Assembly (NCBI GenBank): GCA_964642165.1
Contig: CAZXOC010000021.1
Span: 1 to 44,520, forward strand
Source: CAYRVX01 sp964642165
GTDB taxonomy: Bacteria > Planctomycetota > Phycisphaerae > SM23-33
Direction: 5' to 3'
DNA length: 44,520 nucleotides
Shown piece by piece: positions 7,173-15,293 of this stretch; the stretch's first letter is position 1, and the number at the start of each line of letters is the position of its first letter. The notes beneath the pieces were generated by a model, which ran no database searches, was not told the origin of the DNA, and saw only the letters and a program-made list of their open reading frames with translations. The translations under genes and the position numbers were made by a program.

Positions 7173-9281
7173 ATGATCAAAGCGATCGCGTCGACGGGCG
7201 GTGTGCGGATGTGCTCGGGCCTGCTGCTCGTGGTCTGTGCGGCCGCTTCCGGCGCCGCGGGGCAGGGCGCTGGAGACGGCGCGCCGCGCGACGGCGTCTA
7301 CGACGCCGACGGCCAGTGGCGGCGGGCGAAGGCGTTCATCGAGACGTTCGCGCGACGGCGCCTGAACCGGTTCGATGCGAAGGGGCAGTGGCAGGGCGAT
7401 GCGAACGACAAGCCATGGCGCAGCCTGGAGCTCTCGGCCTACGTCAACCCGTTTCTCGAATCGGGCGGCCGGGCCGCCGTTCAGCGGGCCAACGCCATCA
7501 TCGAGAACCACAAGGTCCACCAGCTCGACGCGGCCTACGCGCTGGTGCGGCATCGCCGGCGGCTCTCCGACAAGGCCGCGGCTCGCCTGGAGGAGCTCGT
7601 GCGCCACAACGCCGAGAAGCGCTTTCGCGAGTTCCGGTGGCACTTCCAGGGCGACAACGACAACTTCCCGCTGATGGCCGCCGCGACGATCGCCATGTGG
7701 GGCACGTACAGCGGGGACGCCAACGACGTCGAGGAGGCCCGCGGGCGCCTGGAGGAGCTCCGGGCCCTGCTCACCCGGCGCGGCGTGGTCTCCGAGTTCA
7801 ACAGCCCCGCCTACCTTGGGCTGCACCTGCATCCGCTGGCGCTGATTGCCGAGACCGTCCGGGACGCGAAGCTGCGCCGCCTGGCGATGGATCTCGAGAC
7901 CCGCTGCTGGATCGACCTGCTGGGGCACTACCATGCCGCCTGCGGCATCCAGGCCGGGCCGTACTCGCGGGAGTACAACTTCGGCATCTACGGGGCGGGC
8001 TTCACGCGGCTGAACCTGTACCTGCTGCTGGGCGACAAGCTGCCGGGCGAGTGGACGGAGGGCTACCGGTCGGAGACCCGCGAGCACGGGCTCGTCCGGG
8101 CGGCCAACCGGGCCTGCGTGCGCTACCACTGCCCGGCGTGGCTCGCCGAGTGGGCCCTCCGCCGCCGCCATCCCTGCCGGATGATCGCCACCGCCGAAGG
8201 CGGGGCCTCCTTCGAGTGGCTCGAACCGGACCGGCGGGGGGCCGTCTACCACTGGATGTGGAAGAAGACGGCCGACGAGGACGACCGGCTATACGAGCTG
8301 CCCGCCTGGCATACGCGACTGGTGACGTACATGACCGGGAACTACAGCCTCGGGACGACCACGCGGATGTTCAACGACGGCTTCGGGTGCTACGGCTTCG
8401 TGGCGACCGTCCCGGCTCGCAAGCCCCTCCGGTCCGTTCGCGACGCCGTCCGGGTCCACTGCCGCTACGTGCTCAACGAGGACAAGCCGGGCGTCACCTG
8501 GCAGCAGCCCGGCCAGAAGGACTACGCCAAGGAGCAGGTCGCCTTCTGCGACGGCGGGCGGATGATCGCGCTGCAGCACGACAAGGCGGCGATGGTGCTC
8601 TACCGGCCTCGCGTGCTCGTCAACCACCCCGTCACGAGCCTGAAGGCCATGATCATCATCCCCAACGGCGACTTCGGCGAAGGCGCCTGCCGGGGCGACG
8701 AGATCTTCCTTGGCCGCCGGAAGGTCGAGCGCTTCTCCGGCGAGTCCGCCGAGGCCGAACCGGTGTTCGTGCGCCTGGGCGGGACCTACATGGCCTTCAT
8801 CCCGCTGATCGATCACGGCGAGCTGAAGCTGACCCGCAAGGCGGCCGTGCGCGTGCGGCCCGAGGGCAAGGCGCTGGGCATCTCCTTCTACAACTACGAG
8901 GGCGACGAGTTGCGGCTCAACCCGAGGCAGTGCACGCTCGTGGGCAACGGCTTCGTCTGCGAGATGGGCTCGCGGGACGAGGACGGGAGCTTCGAGGCCT
9001 TCCGCCGACGCCTCGCCAGGCCGGCCGTCCGCGACTTCCACCGCCGGACCGTCCACTCCCGCGGCGCCTATACGAGGCACGTCCGCTACGCCCGGCCGGG
9101 GCTCCGCCTGGAGATGGAGTACAACCCGGCGACCGAAGGCATCCGCTACCAGACGATCAACGGCAGGATCCCCCCGACACCGCAACTGGAAGCGACGGGC
9201 CTGCCCCTCGAGCGCGTCCCGTTCCTGGGCCAGAAAAGGGCGCCAGAAGAGGGTAGAGAGACTGCGAGGCAAATGCGATGA
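7173..9281 (+). CDS. Secreted protein of unknown function, possible polysaccharide-lyase-like toroid
   Basis: A 702-residue protein starting at ATG 7173 (GGAGA eight bases upstream) with a signal peptide (hydrophobic residues about 15-30). I do not recognise a named family with confidence. Residues about 50-330 are helix-rich with many Trp, Tyr and His residues (for example GPYSREYNFG), suggesting an alpha/alpha toroid. The remainder is strand-rich, starting near TYMTGNYSLGT, a phrase reminiscent of the toroid plus beta-sandwich layout of heparinase-type polysaccharide lyases. Its stop codon overlaps the start of the next gene (ATGA at 9278-9281), so it is translationally coupled to a sialate O-acetylesterase-like enzyme. 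This supports a shared role in breaking down an acetylated polysaccharide. The family and activity are inference. Confidence 0.8.
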   Translation: MIKAIASTGGVRMCSGLLLVVCAAASGAAGQGAGDGAPRDGVYDADGQWRRAKAFIETFARRRLNRFDAKGQWQGDANDKPWRSLELSAYVNPFLESGGRAAVQRANAIIENHKVHQLDAAYALVRHRRRLSDKAAARLEELVRHNAEKRFREFRWHFQGDNDNFPLMAAATIAMWGTYSGDANDVEEARGRLEELRALLTRRGVVSEFNSPAYLGLHLHPLALIAETVRDAKLRRLAMDLETRCWIDLLGHYHAACGIQAGPYSREYNFGIYGAGFTRLNLYLLLGDKLPGEWTEGYRSETREHGLVRAANRACVRYHCPAWLAEWALRRRHPCRMIATAEGGASFEWLEPDRRGAVYHWMWKKTADEDDRLYELPAWHTRLVTYMTGNYSLGTTTRMFNDGFGCYGFVATVPARKPLRSVRDAVRVHCRYVLNEDKPGVTWQQPGQKDYAKEQVAFCDGGRMIALQHDKAAMVLYRPRVLVNHPVTSLKAMIIIPNGDFGEGACRGDEIFLGRRKVERFSGESAEAEPVFVRLGGTYMAFIPLIDHGELKLTRKAAVRVRPEGKALGISFYNYEGDELRLNPRQCTLVGNGFVCEMGSRDEDGSFEAFRRRLARPAVRDFHRRTVHSRGAYTRHVRYARPGLRLEMEYNPATEGIRYQTINGRIPPTPQLEATGLPLERVPFLGQKRAPEEGRETARQMR

Positions 9282-10960
9282 GGATGATCCGTCGTTTCCC
9301 CCGTGTTTCGGTCGGCGCGATGCCGTTTCTGATTGCGGCGGCGGTCGCCACGGCACCGGGCGGTCCAGCCGTAGCGGGCCTTCGTTTCGCGAACATCTTC
9401 CACCACAACATGGTCCTCCAGCAGCACAAGCCCATTCGCGTGTGGGGGTGGGCGGCTGCCGGCACGAAGGTGGACGTCACGCTTGGCGATCGACGCAAGT
9501 CAGGCGTAGCGATGGCCGACGGCATGTGGCTGGTTGAGCTTGCGCCGATGGAGGCCGGCTTTGGCTCGCTGGCGCTGACCGCCCGTTCGGGGCAAGAGGC
9601 CGTGACGTACAAGGGAATCCTCATCGGCGAGGTATGGGTCTGCGGCGGGCAGAGCAACATGGCGCCGGGCGGCCATCACAATGCGGACATCGAGTTTCCC
9701 AGCGCCGACAGCTCCGCGGTCCGGTACACGCGCGTCGAGGGCAAGGTCGCGCACGAGCCGCTGGCGGACCTGCCCGCTCGCGACGCGTGGATGCCCCTGG
9801 TGGACGGGAAGATGGAGGTGCGGCGCGTGGCCCCGGTGGCGTACTACTTCGGCGTGCGCCTGGGCCGATTCCTGAAGGTCCCCGTCGGGATCGTGAACAC
9901 CGCCATCGGGGGGACCACGGCGGAGGTATGGGCGTCGCGCGAGTCGCTGAGCAGGTACCCCCAGTTGAAGGGCCTGCTCGATGCCCGCGGCAAGGACATC
10001 GGCGCGTTCTACAACGGCACCATCGTCCCCATCGCCCGGCTGTCCATCCGGGGCTTCCTGTTCTACCAGGGCGAGAACAACACGTTCGACGCCTACGAGA
10101 CATATGCCCACAGCTTCCCCAACGTCGTGGCGGACTGGCGGAAGGCCTTCGGGGACCCGAAGCTGCCCTTCGGCATCATCTCGCTGGCGGGCAACAAGGC
10201 GATGTCTCGCGACCCGGAGCCCGAGCGGGAGATGGTCCACCGTCACAGCTACACGCACATTCGCGACGTTCACTTCAGGACCTTTCGCGCCACGGCCAAC
10301 ACGGGCCTCATCCCGATCCACGACCTCGGCGAAGACACGATGCACCCGGGCAGGAAACGGGACGTCGGCGAACGGGCCGCGCGGTGGGCGCTGGCGACGG
10401 CGTACGGCTTCGCGAACAAGCCGGCAGGCAAGGGCGGCGTCTACCACACGGCACCCGTCTACCGGGAGATGAAGGTCGAGGGCGGCAAGGCCCTGCTCTA
10501 CTTCGACTACGACCCGACGATCGACGACCGGCGGGCGGGCAAGTGGTACAAGCGCCTGCCGCTGCCGGACCGTGCCCGAGAGTACCGGGGGTTCCTCGTT
10601 GCCGGCGCGGACCGGCGCTTCTTCCCCGCCGAGGCCAAGGTGCGCCCGGTCAAGGACGGCCGGGACATCCGGGAGGAGTGCCTCGAAGTGTGGAGCCGGG
10701 ACGTTCCGAAGCCGGTCGCGGTCCGCTACGCCTGGGCCAACCAGCCGAACGCCAACGCCTATGGCTTGCATGGCCTGCCCGTCGCGCCGTTCCGGACCGA
10801 CAACTGGCCGTTCATTCGCTCCCTGCCATCGTGGGCGCGCGACCTCGAAGAGCGCAAAGCCAGCAATCGGCGAATGATCGAGCAGCGCGAGCGATGGCGA
10901 CGTGAGCGAAAGCTGCTGGAAGCGAAGCGCCAGGCGGCGGCCTTCGCCGGGGACGGATAG
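9278..10960 (+). CDS. Sialate O-acetylesterase-like SGNH hydrolase (SASA family)
   Basis: A 560-residue exported esterase. Seen: a signal peptide (residues about 1-34), then the family opening FANIFHHNMVLQQ, the nucleophile block GGQSNM with Ser126, a glycine-bearing block IGGTTAEVW, the FYQGENN block, and the catalytic Asp353 and His356 in DTMHPG. Family members remove O-acetyl groups from sugars such as sialic acid or xylan side chains; in planctomycetes they are typically exported glycan de-acetylators. An alternative in-frame ATG lies at 9284; the first is chosen because of the ATGA overlap with the preceding gene. The last 40 residues or so are a charged Arg/Glu/Lys helix. It probably acts with the upstream lyase-like protein. 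Confidence 0.9.
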   Translation: MRMIRRFPRVSVGAMPFLIAAAVATAPGGPAVAGLRFANIFHHNMVLQQHKPIRVWGWAAAGTKVDVTLGDRRKSGVAMADGMWLVELAPMEAGFGSLALTARSGQEAVTYKGILIGEVWVCGGQSNMAPGGHHNADIEFPSADSSAVRYTRVEGKVAHEPLADLPARDAWMPLVDGKMEVRRVAPVAYYFGVRLGRFLKVPVGIVNTAIGGTTAEVWASRESLSRYPQLKGLLDARGKDIGAFYNGTIVPIARLSIRGFLFYQGENNTFDAYETYAHSFPNVVADWRKAFGDPKLPFGIISLAGNKAMSRDPEPEREMVHRHSYTHIRDVHFRTFRATANTGLIPIHDLGEDTMHPGRKRDVGERAARWALATAYGFANKPAGKGGVYHTAPVYREMKVEGGKALLYFDYDPTIDDRRAGKWYKRLPLPDRAREYRGFLVAGADRRFFPAEAKVRPVKDGRDIREECLEVWSRDVPKPVAVRYAWANQPNANAYGLHGLPVAPFRTDNWPFIRSLPSWARDLEERKASNRRMIEQRERWRRERKLLEAKRQAAAFAGDG

Positions 10961-11081
10961 GGAGCCTGCACCGACGACCGCAACCGGGCGAAGGTCCCGC
11001 GCCTCCGGATGGGCGCGCGGCAGCGAATCGAGCGAATAGCCGTGTGCCCGCGACCGTCCATTCCGTGGGAGGTGGCGAACC

Positions 11082-11654
11082 GTGAAATGCCCGGTATGCA
11101 AGACGACACGCCTGGAGCCGGGCGAGCTGGAGTCGGGCTTGCCGGCGCGCCGCTGCGGGACCTGCGGCGGGCAGTTCCTACGACTCGAGCGGTATCTCGC
11201 CTGGCTGCGGAGACACCCGGCGGACTCGCCCGACGGCGGCGGCGCGATGGCAGCGGGCCCGCCCGTGGCCGACAGCGGGCCGGGCAAGCTCTGTCCGGCC
11301 TGCGGCGCGTTCCTGATCCGGCACGAGGTGGGCGAAGACCTGGGCTTCCACGTCGACCGCTGCGGGCGCTGCGGCGGCTTCTGGCTGGACGCGGGCGAGT
11401 GGGCGAGCCTGCGGCGGCGCGGCCTGCACCGGCGAGTCCACCACGTCTGCTCGACGTCCTGGCAGCGGCACGTCAAGCGGCAGCGGCGCCGGCGGCAGTA
11501 CCGCCGCGTCGTGACGCGCGTCCTGGACGGCAGGCTGCGGCGGCAGGTCGGCGAGGCGGACGTCGGCCGCCTCAAGGCACTCAAGCAGTGGCTCGACACG
11601 CACCCCGCGCGCGCGGCGCTGTACACGTACCTGGCCGGCGCTCGCGACCTCTAG
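11082..11654 (+). CDS. Small protein with two TFIIB-type zinc ribbons
   Basis: A 190-residue protein with no signal peptide. Two four-cysteine zinc-binding units are visible: Cys3/Cys6 with Cys25/Cys28, and Cys71/Cys74 with Cys94/Cys97. The second ends in CGRCGGFWLDAGE, the signature of the zf-TFIIB family of small bacterial proteins, whose function is mostly unknown. A Gly/Ala/Pro linker of about 35 residues separates them. The C-terminal third is very rich in Arg and His (residues about 110-150), suggesting nucleic acid binding or basic helical contacts. It follows the esterase by 120 bp. No promoter was identified, so it could be in the same transcript. Function is unassigned. Confidence 0.85.
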   Translation: MKCPVCKTTRLEPGELESGLPARRCGTCGGQFLRLERYLAWLRRHPADSPDGGGAMAAGPPVADSGPGKLCPACGAFLIRHEVGEDLGFHVDRCGRCGGFWLDAGEWASLRRRGLHRRVHHVCSTSWQRHVKRQRRRRQYRRVVTRVLDGRLRRQVGEADVGRLKALKQWLDTHPARAALYTYLAGARDL

Positions 11655-11733
11655 CCGCTGGCGGGCGTCCCCTCCCGCCGCCATCGAGGCCCGCTCCCCA
11701 TGCGATGGCGCACGAATCCATCCGCATTGCCCC

Positions 11734-11762
11734 TTGACAAAACGGCAGAACTGCCTTAACAT
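11734..11762 (+). promoter_or_regulatory. Promoter of the PEP-CTERM gene, with a palindrome in the spacer
   Basis: TTGACA at 11734-11739 is a perfect -35, followed by 17 bp and TAACAT at 11757-11762. The spacer holds GGCAGAACTGCC (11744-11755), an inverted repeat with 5-bp arms, which is well placed for a repressor. Confidence 0.65.
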
Positions 11763-11802
11763 ACGGTTGCGAACGGAGTTCATCTCAAGCAGAAGACAAG
11801 TC

Positions 11803-11870
11803 GCCGCCCAAGGCTGAGCGCGCCTGACAAGGCGCGGGTGCGTTGCCGTATGGTCGAGGCGGCAAGGAGG
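11803..11870 (+). ncRNA. Candidate structured 5' leader of the PEP-CTERM gene
   Basis: CGCGCCT (11819-11825) and AGGCGCG (11830-11836) form a perfect 7-bp hairpin with a GACA loop. GCCGCC (11803-11808) can pair with GGCGGC (11858-11863), closing around the hairpin and ending exactly where the ribosome binding site AAGGAGG (11864-11870) begins. This could be a translational control element. I cannot match it to a known riboswitch class, and high GC content makes chance pairing possible. Confidence 0.35.
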
Positions 11871-11877
11871 CAATGAC

Positions 11878-12711
11878 ATGAAGGTGCTGGGTCTCTCACT
11901 TGTGGCGGTGTTTGCGGTTCTGGGCATGTCGGCCGGCCTGGCTCAGGCCGAGACGATCCTGGTGGTCAGCGATTCGAATTCCGTTGGGCCCAACCACCCG
12001 TTCAACGATGCGAACTTCGTCACGTGGCTGGCGGACGACCTCGGCTACGACGTGGACACCAGCGGGATGAACGGGCAGTACCAAGGGACGCTGACGCAGA
12101 CCGAGAAGGACGCGATGAACGCGGCCGACCTGGTCATCGTCTCCCGCAGGACCAACAGCGGCGCCTACAACAATACCGCCTGGAATACCGACATCACCAC
12201 TCCCCTGCTCCTCCAGAGCGGCTACCTGACGCGCAACACCAGGTGGAAATGGTGCGACAAGGGAAGTGGCGACGCAAACAAGGCGGTACTGGATATCGTC
12301 GTCGAAGCCGACCAGACGGGTCATGAGTGGCTGGATGGGATCACGTTGGATGGGAGCAATGCCTTCGCCGCCGTTACCGGCACACTCCCAAAGGCGTTCT
12401 ACCTGCCCAATACCGACAGGACCTGGCCTGCTGGCACGACGGTCATCGCCAAGTTGGACGGCCGCGACATTCTCGTCGATATCCCCGCAGGCACGTCGTT
12501 CCCCGGCGATGGTGTCGCCGCCGGTCGCCGCGCCTTGCTGGGCCAGTGGGGCTACGACAGCGACGTGTACGGCTGGGACAGTTTCCTCACCGACGACTAC
12601 AAGACGCTCATGTCGAATGTGATTGCCGACCTGGTTCCCGAGCCGGCGACGATGGGGCTGCTGCTCGTCGGCGCCGCCGGCGTCCTCCTGCGAAGACGCC
12701 GCCGCGGCTGA
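11878..12711 (+). CDS. PEP-CTERM surface protein
   Basis: A 277-residue exported protein with a signal peptide (residues 1-24, ending GLAQA) and a C-terminal PEP-CTERM sorting signal at 253-277: the VPEPATMG motif, a short hydrophobic stretch and a terminal run of five arginines. Such tails are recognised by an exosortase, which is not in this window. The body starts ILVVSDSNS and contains LGYDVDTSGM and AADLVIVSRR, an alternating strand/helix pattern like a flavodoxin or ThuA-type Rossmann fold, though no catalytic residues are evident. The start has an ideal ribosome binding site (AAGGAGG). The gene has its own promoter at 11734 and terminator at 12741, so it is a single-gene transcript. 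Its coding sequence is somewhat less GC-rich than its neighbours. Confidence 0.92.
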   Translation: MKVLGLSLVAVFAVLGMSAGLAQAETILVVSDSNSVGPNHPFNDANFVTWLADDLGYDVDTSGMNGQYQGTLTQTEKDAMNAADLVIVSRRTNSGAYNNTAWNTDITTPLLLQSGYLTRNTRWKWCDKGSGDANKAVLDIVVEADQTGHEWLDGITLDGSNAFAAVTGTLPKAFYLPNTDRTWPAGTTVIAKLDGRDILVDIPAGTSFPGDGVAAGRRALLGQWGYDSDVYGWDSFLTDDYKTLMSNVIADLVPEPATMGLLLVGAAGVLLRRRRRG

Positions 12712-12740
12712 TCCGCACGCGCGAGCGGAAAAGCGATCTC

Positions 12741-12775
12741 ACGCCCCGCCGGCCCAGCGCCGGCGGGGCGTTTCT
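12741..12775 (+). terminator. Rho-independent terminator of the PEP-CTERM gene
   Basis: A perfect 13-bp stem (ACGCCCCGCCGGC at 12741-12753 with its complement at 12759-12771) has a 5-nt loop and runs into TTTCT, 30 bp after the stop codon. It is the clearest terminator in the window. Confidence 0.85.
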
Positions 12776-13210
12776 ATTGGCGGCGGAAGCGGAAGGCTGC
12801 CGGCCGGGCCGGTTGGCGGCACGATGCCTCGGCACGGTGACGGACGGGGCGCCACCCGGGCGAGACGCCCGGGCGGGGGCAACGGAAAACAAGGACTCAC
12901 GTGCGTCTCGGGTGATGGCCCGAACTCAGGGCGATTCTACAGATTCTGGGGCCTGGTTCTTTGAATCAACGCTGGTTGGTCCTGCTTGCCGGCAGGGAAC
13001 ACTTCCGGAAGCGGGTGCCCCGGGCACGTTTCCCGTAAGCGTCGGCGTAACAAAGGCATACGTTTCTGGCGAGCCCGGAGGCCACGTGGGAAAGTGTTGC
13101 CCTCGATGGAACCAGGCCGGATTGCCCGGGACCCTGACGCCGTAAATACTGTACTAACAAAGTGTTATGTCGGCCCGTGGCCCTGGGAAGCGCCGGATCC
13201 TGGACAGTCT

Positions 13211-13403
13211 TGACACAATCAATCAAGGCCTATGACCGCCTCGGCGGAGGGATTCCCAGTGATATGTCGTAAATTCCGGAGATCGGGGCTGATTGTCCGA
13301 TCCTCCGGAAGACCGCTTGAGGTATAGGATATGCAACTCTCGTTAATACAGATGGTAACAACGCTAGGCGATTGTGTCAGTCGGTTTTAATGTCGACACA
13401 ATC
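13211..13403. repeat. Three copies of GACACAATC, two forming an inverted repeat
   Basis: GACACAATC occurs at 13212-13220 and 13395-13403 on the plus strand and as its complement at 13370-13378. The last two form a 9-bp stem with a 16-nt loop. The first and second extend to a shared 10-mer (TGACACAATC) bounding a segment of about 170 bp. It could be a regulator site cluster, a small non-autonomous mobile element with short terminal repeats, or a structured RNA. No target-site duplication was seen. Confidence 0.5.
13274..13310. repeat. Long bulged hairpin in the gene-free region
   Basis: TTCCGGAGATCGG (13274-13286) pairs with CCGATCCTCCGGAA (13297-13310) over 13 base pairs with one unpaired base and a 10-nt loop. 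The right arm is not followed by a T tract on the plus strand, so it is not a normal terminator for plus-strand transcription. Confidence 0.55.
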
Positions 13404-13479
13404 AGAACGCGTCGCGGGCGCCGAGGCCATCGAATCTGGCACAGGGGAATGCGGATTGCCGCCCCGCGCTCCGCCCTGC

Positions 13480-13501
13480 CCGGCGCCGGCTTCGGCGCCG
13501 G
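13480..13501 (-). other. Hairpin just downstream of the PQQ-propeller gene
   Basis: CCGGCGCC (13480-13487) and GGCGCCGG (13494-13501) form an 8-bp stem with a 6-nt loop, one base beyond the stop codon at 13503. There is no T tract on the minus strand, so this may be an mRNA 3'-end stabiliser or a weak terminator. Confidence 0.4.
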
Positions 13502-13502
13502 C

Positions 13503-14768
13503 TCACTTCCCGCGGACGTCCACGCAGGCGACGTTGCCGTGGGTGTCGCGGCAGTAGATCCGCCCGCCCGAGAGGATGGGCGTGCTCCAGCAGCGGCTGC
13601 GCCCGGGCAGGACCTTGGCGCTGGCCAGCTCCCTGTAGCCAGCGGGGGAGGCCTCGACGATCTTGAGGCGGCCCCGCGAGCCTCGCAGGGGATCGTCGGC
13701 CATGACGATCAGCTTGCCCGCGGCGGCCATCAGGGCGCCCTTGCCGAGGCCCTTCTTCTCCCAGACGGTCCGGCCGGTGTTCCAGTCCAGGCACTTGAGC
13801 ATGTTCTCGTCGAAGCCGTAGAGGTGCCCGCCCAGTAAGACGCAGCTATTGAAGTGGTTGCGCATCTCGCGGTTCTGCCAGACGGCCTTCGGCGCCCCGG
13901 AGGCGAAGTCCACCAGCGCGCAGCCGTGGTTGTAGCCCGAGGAGATGAACATCCGCCCGCCCCGGGGGATGGGGTCGGCGGCGTTGACGTCGTAGCGTGT
14001 CTTCCAGGGGAACGTCCAGAGCGTCCGACCCGTGGCGACCTCGACGAGGCCGATGGTGTCCTTCAGGGCGAGAAGCACGCACGCCCTGCCGTCGACGGTG
14101 AGGGGCAGGGCGGTGGAGTAGCCGCCCCCGCCGCCGCCGCTCTGCCAGCGGGGCTTGCCCGTCTTCTTGTCCAGCGCCAGCCCGGCGTTGCCGCAGTTGA
14201 GGACGACGAGGTCGCCGAGCACCCGCGCCGAGCCGGCGAAGCCCCACGTCGGCGTGGAGGCGGCGACGTTGTGCGACCACTTGACCTTGCCGCCGGCGGC
14301 GTCGAGGCAGAACACGTGCCCCTTCTTGGAGACCGTGTAGACCAAGCCGCCGTCCACCGTCGGCGTGGCGTTGGGGCCGCCATTGTGGAACTTCGGGTCC
14401 AGCGGGCAGTTGTACGTGTGCGACCAGATCTCCTTGCCCGTGGCGGCGTCGAAGCAGAACACCGTGTCCTTGTTCCGGGCGTTGCCCATCGTGTAGGCCC
14501 GCCCGCCGCTGACGGCGAAGGAGCTGTAGCCCGTGCCGACCTTCGCCCGCCAGAGCACCTTGGGCCCGTCGGCCGGCCAGGTCCAGCTCCAGGCGGTCTC
14601 CTTCGAGATGCCGTTGCAGTCCGGGCCTCGCCAGTGGGGCCAGTCGGTGGGCGCGGCGGCGTCGGCGCCCGCGGCCGGGGGCGCGACGCCCGGGGCCAAC
14701 AGCAGCGCGGCGACAAGAAGGCATGGCCCCGCGGTCCGGCGCGTTCCGCAGTCTCGGTGTGAAGTCAT
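13503..14768 (-). CDS. Exported PQQ-like beta-propeller repeat protein
   Basis: A 421-residue protein with a signal peptide (hydrophobic residues about 14-34). The mature part opens with WPHWRGPDCNGIS, the conserved start of planctomycete PQQ-binding-like (outer-membrane BamB-like) propellers, and then shows repeated blades with the pattern FDAATGKEIW, LDAAGGKVKW, LDKKTGKPRW, VEVATGRTLW and LDWNTGRTVW. These proteins form seven- or eight-bladed propellers; most are not proven to bind PQQ and may act as scaffolds or dehydrogenases. The start at 14768 is chosen for GGGAGGA and the signal peptide; the frame upstream is low-complexity Arg/Gly/Pro. A poly-Gly loop (six Gly) lies near residue 212. 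It is the last gene of a minus-strand run after a cupin gene, from which it is separated by 143 bp. Confidence 0.9.
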   Translation of the reverse strand: MTSHRDCGTRRTAGPCLLVAALLLAPGVAPPAAGADAAAPTDWPHWRGPDCNGISKETAWSWTWPADGPKVLWRAKVGTGYSSFAVSGGRAYTMGNARNKDTVFCFDAATGKEIWSHTYNCPLDPKFHNGGPNATPTVDGGLVYTVSKKGHVFCLDAAGGKVKWSHNVAASTPTWGFAGSARVLGDLVVLNCGNAGLALDKKTGKPRWQSGGGGGGYSTALPLTVDGRACVLLALKDTIGLVEVATGRTLWTFPWKTRYDVNAADPIPRGGRMFISSGYNHGCALVDFASGAPKAVWQNREMRNHFNSCVLLGGHLYGFDENMLKCLDWNTGRTVWEKKGLGKGALMAAAGKLIVMADDPLRGSRGRLKIVEASPAGYRELASAKVLPGRSRCWSTPILSGGRIYCRDTHGNVACVDVRGK

Positions 14769-14911
14769 GGGTTGTCCTCCCACGTCGGCGGCGAGCCGAG
14801 CGAGCACCTGGCGCGTCGCTGCCACTGTAGCAGGCGCAGCGAGGGAATCCAAGCCGATCTCGCGCGCGGCGGGGGCGCCGGTCGGCCCGGCAGGGCGCGG
14901 GGCGGGGGGCG

Positions 14912-15235
14912 TTACGGCAGGTAGTCCTCGCGCACGGGCGAGAAGACCTCCACGGCCACCGAGTCCTCCAGGACCTCCGCCCCGTGCTCGACGCCGCCGG
15001 GGATGCACCAGCCGTCGCCCGGCGTCGCGTCGAACTGCTCGTCGCCGACGGACAGGCGCATCCGGCCGGAGACGAGATAGCCCGCCTGCTCGTGCGGATG
15101 GCTGTGCCGCGGCAGGACGCTGCCGGCCTCGAGGCGGAACTCCGTCAGCAGCGTCCTGTCGCCGTGAACGAGCGTCTTGCGCGTGATGCCCTCGAGCGCC
15201 GGCACGTAGCCGGCCACGTCGCTCTTGTAGAACAT
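14912..15235 (-). CDS. Single-domain cupin protein
   Basis: A 107-residue protein, the usual size for a one-domain cupin (small beta-barrel). The first cupin motif is visible as SHPHEQAGYLVSG, giving two metal-ligand histidines and a glutamate, and the second as PGGVEHG with the last histidine. The start at 15235 is set by AAGGGAG seven bases upstream; the frame extends 14 residues further without support. Cupins of this type bind a divalent metal and act as sugar isomerases, dioxygenases or sensors; the sequence does not say which. It lies between the GH9 gene (58 bp upstream) and the PQQ-propeller gene and could be co-transcribed with both. Confidence 0.88.
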   Translation of the reverse strand: MFYKSDVAGYVPALEGITRKTLVHGDRTLLTEFRLEAGSVLPRHSHPHEQAGYLVSGRMRLSVGDEQFDATPGDGWCIPGGVEHGAEVLEDSVAVEVFSPVREDYLP

Positions 15236-15293
15236 TCGATCTCCCTTTGCCGAGGTCCAGGGCAGGCGCGAGGACACGTCGCCCTCGGAGCCG

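Larger units (their letters stand above)
12776..13502. other. Gene-free region with hairpins and short repeats
   Basis: No convincing gene lies in these 727 bp; the open frames here are short and lack ribosome binding sites or normal residue composition. The second half (about 12920-13430) is visibly more AT-rich than its surroundings. It contains an 8-bp hairpin with an AGA loop (12855-12873), a bulged hairpin at 13274-13310, three copies of the 9-mer GACACAATC between 13212 and 13403, and a TTGACA at 13210-13215 without a good -10. It separates the convergent ends of the PEP-CTERM gene (plus strand) and the PQQ-propeller gene (minus strand), so it does not need to hold either promoter. Confidence 0.6.

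Noticed and set aside
5805..8252. An 815-residue minus-strand open frame across the end of dnaE and the next gene
   Set aside because: It crosses two well-supported plus-strand genes and shows no domain or start signal.
11660..11679. GGCGGG...CCCGCC hairpin after the zinc-ribbon gene, considered as a terminator
   Set aside because: The stem is only 6 bp, with an 8-nt loop and no T tract.
11771..11781. GAAC-GGA-GTTC, an SOS-box-like sequence just after the PEP-CTERM promoter
   Set aside because: The known LexA box of this type needs four bases between the halves; here there are three, and no DNA-repair gene is nearby.
12966..13226. Short open frames on both strands in the gene-free region
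   Set aside because: They lack ribosome binding sites, have irregular composition and match no family; the region is better explained as non-coding.
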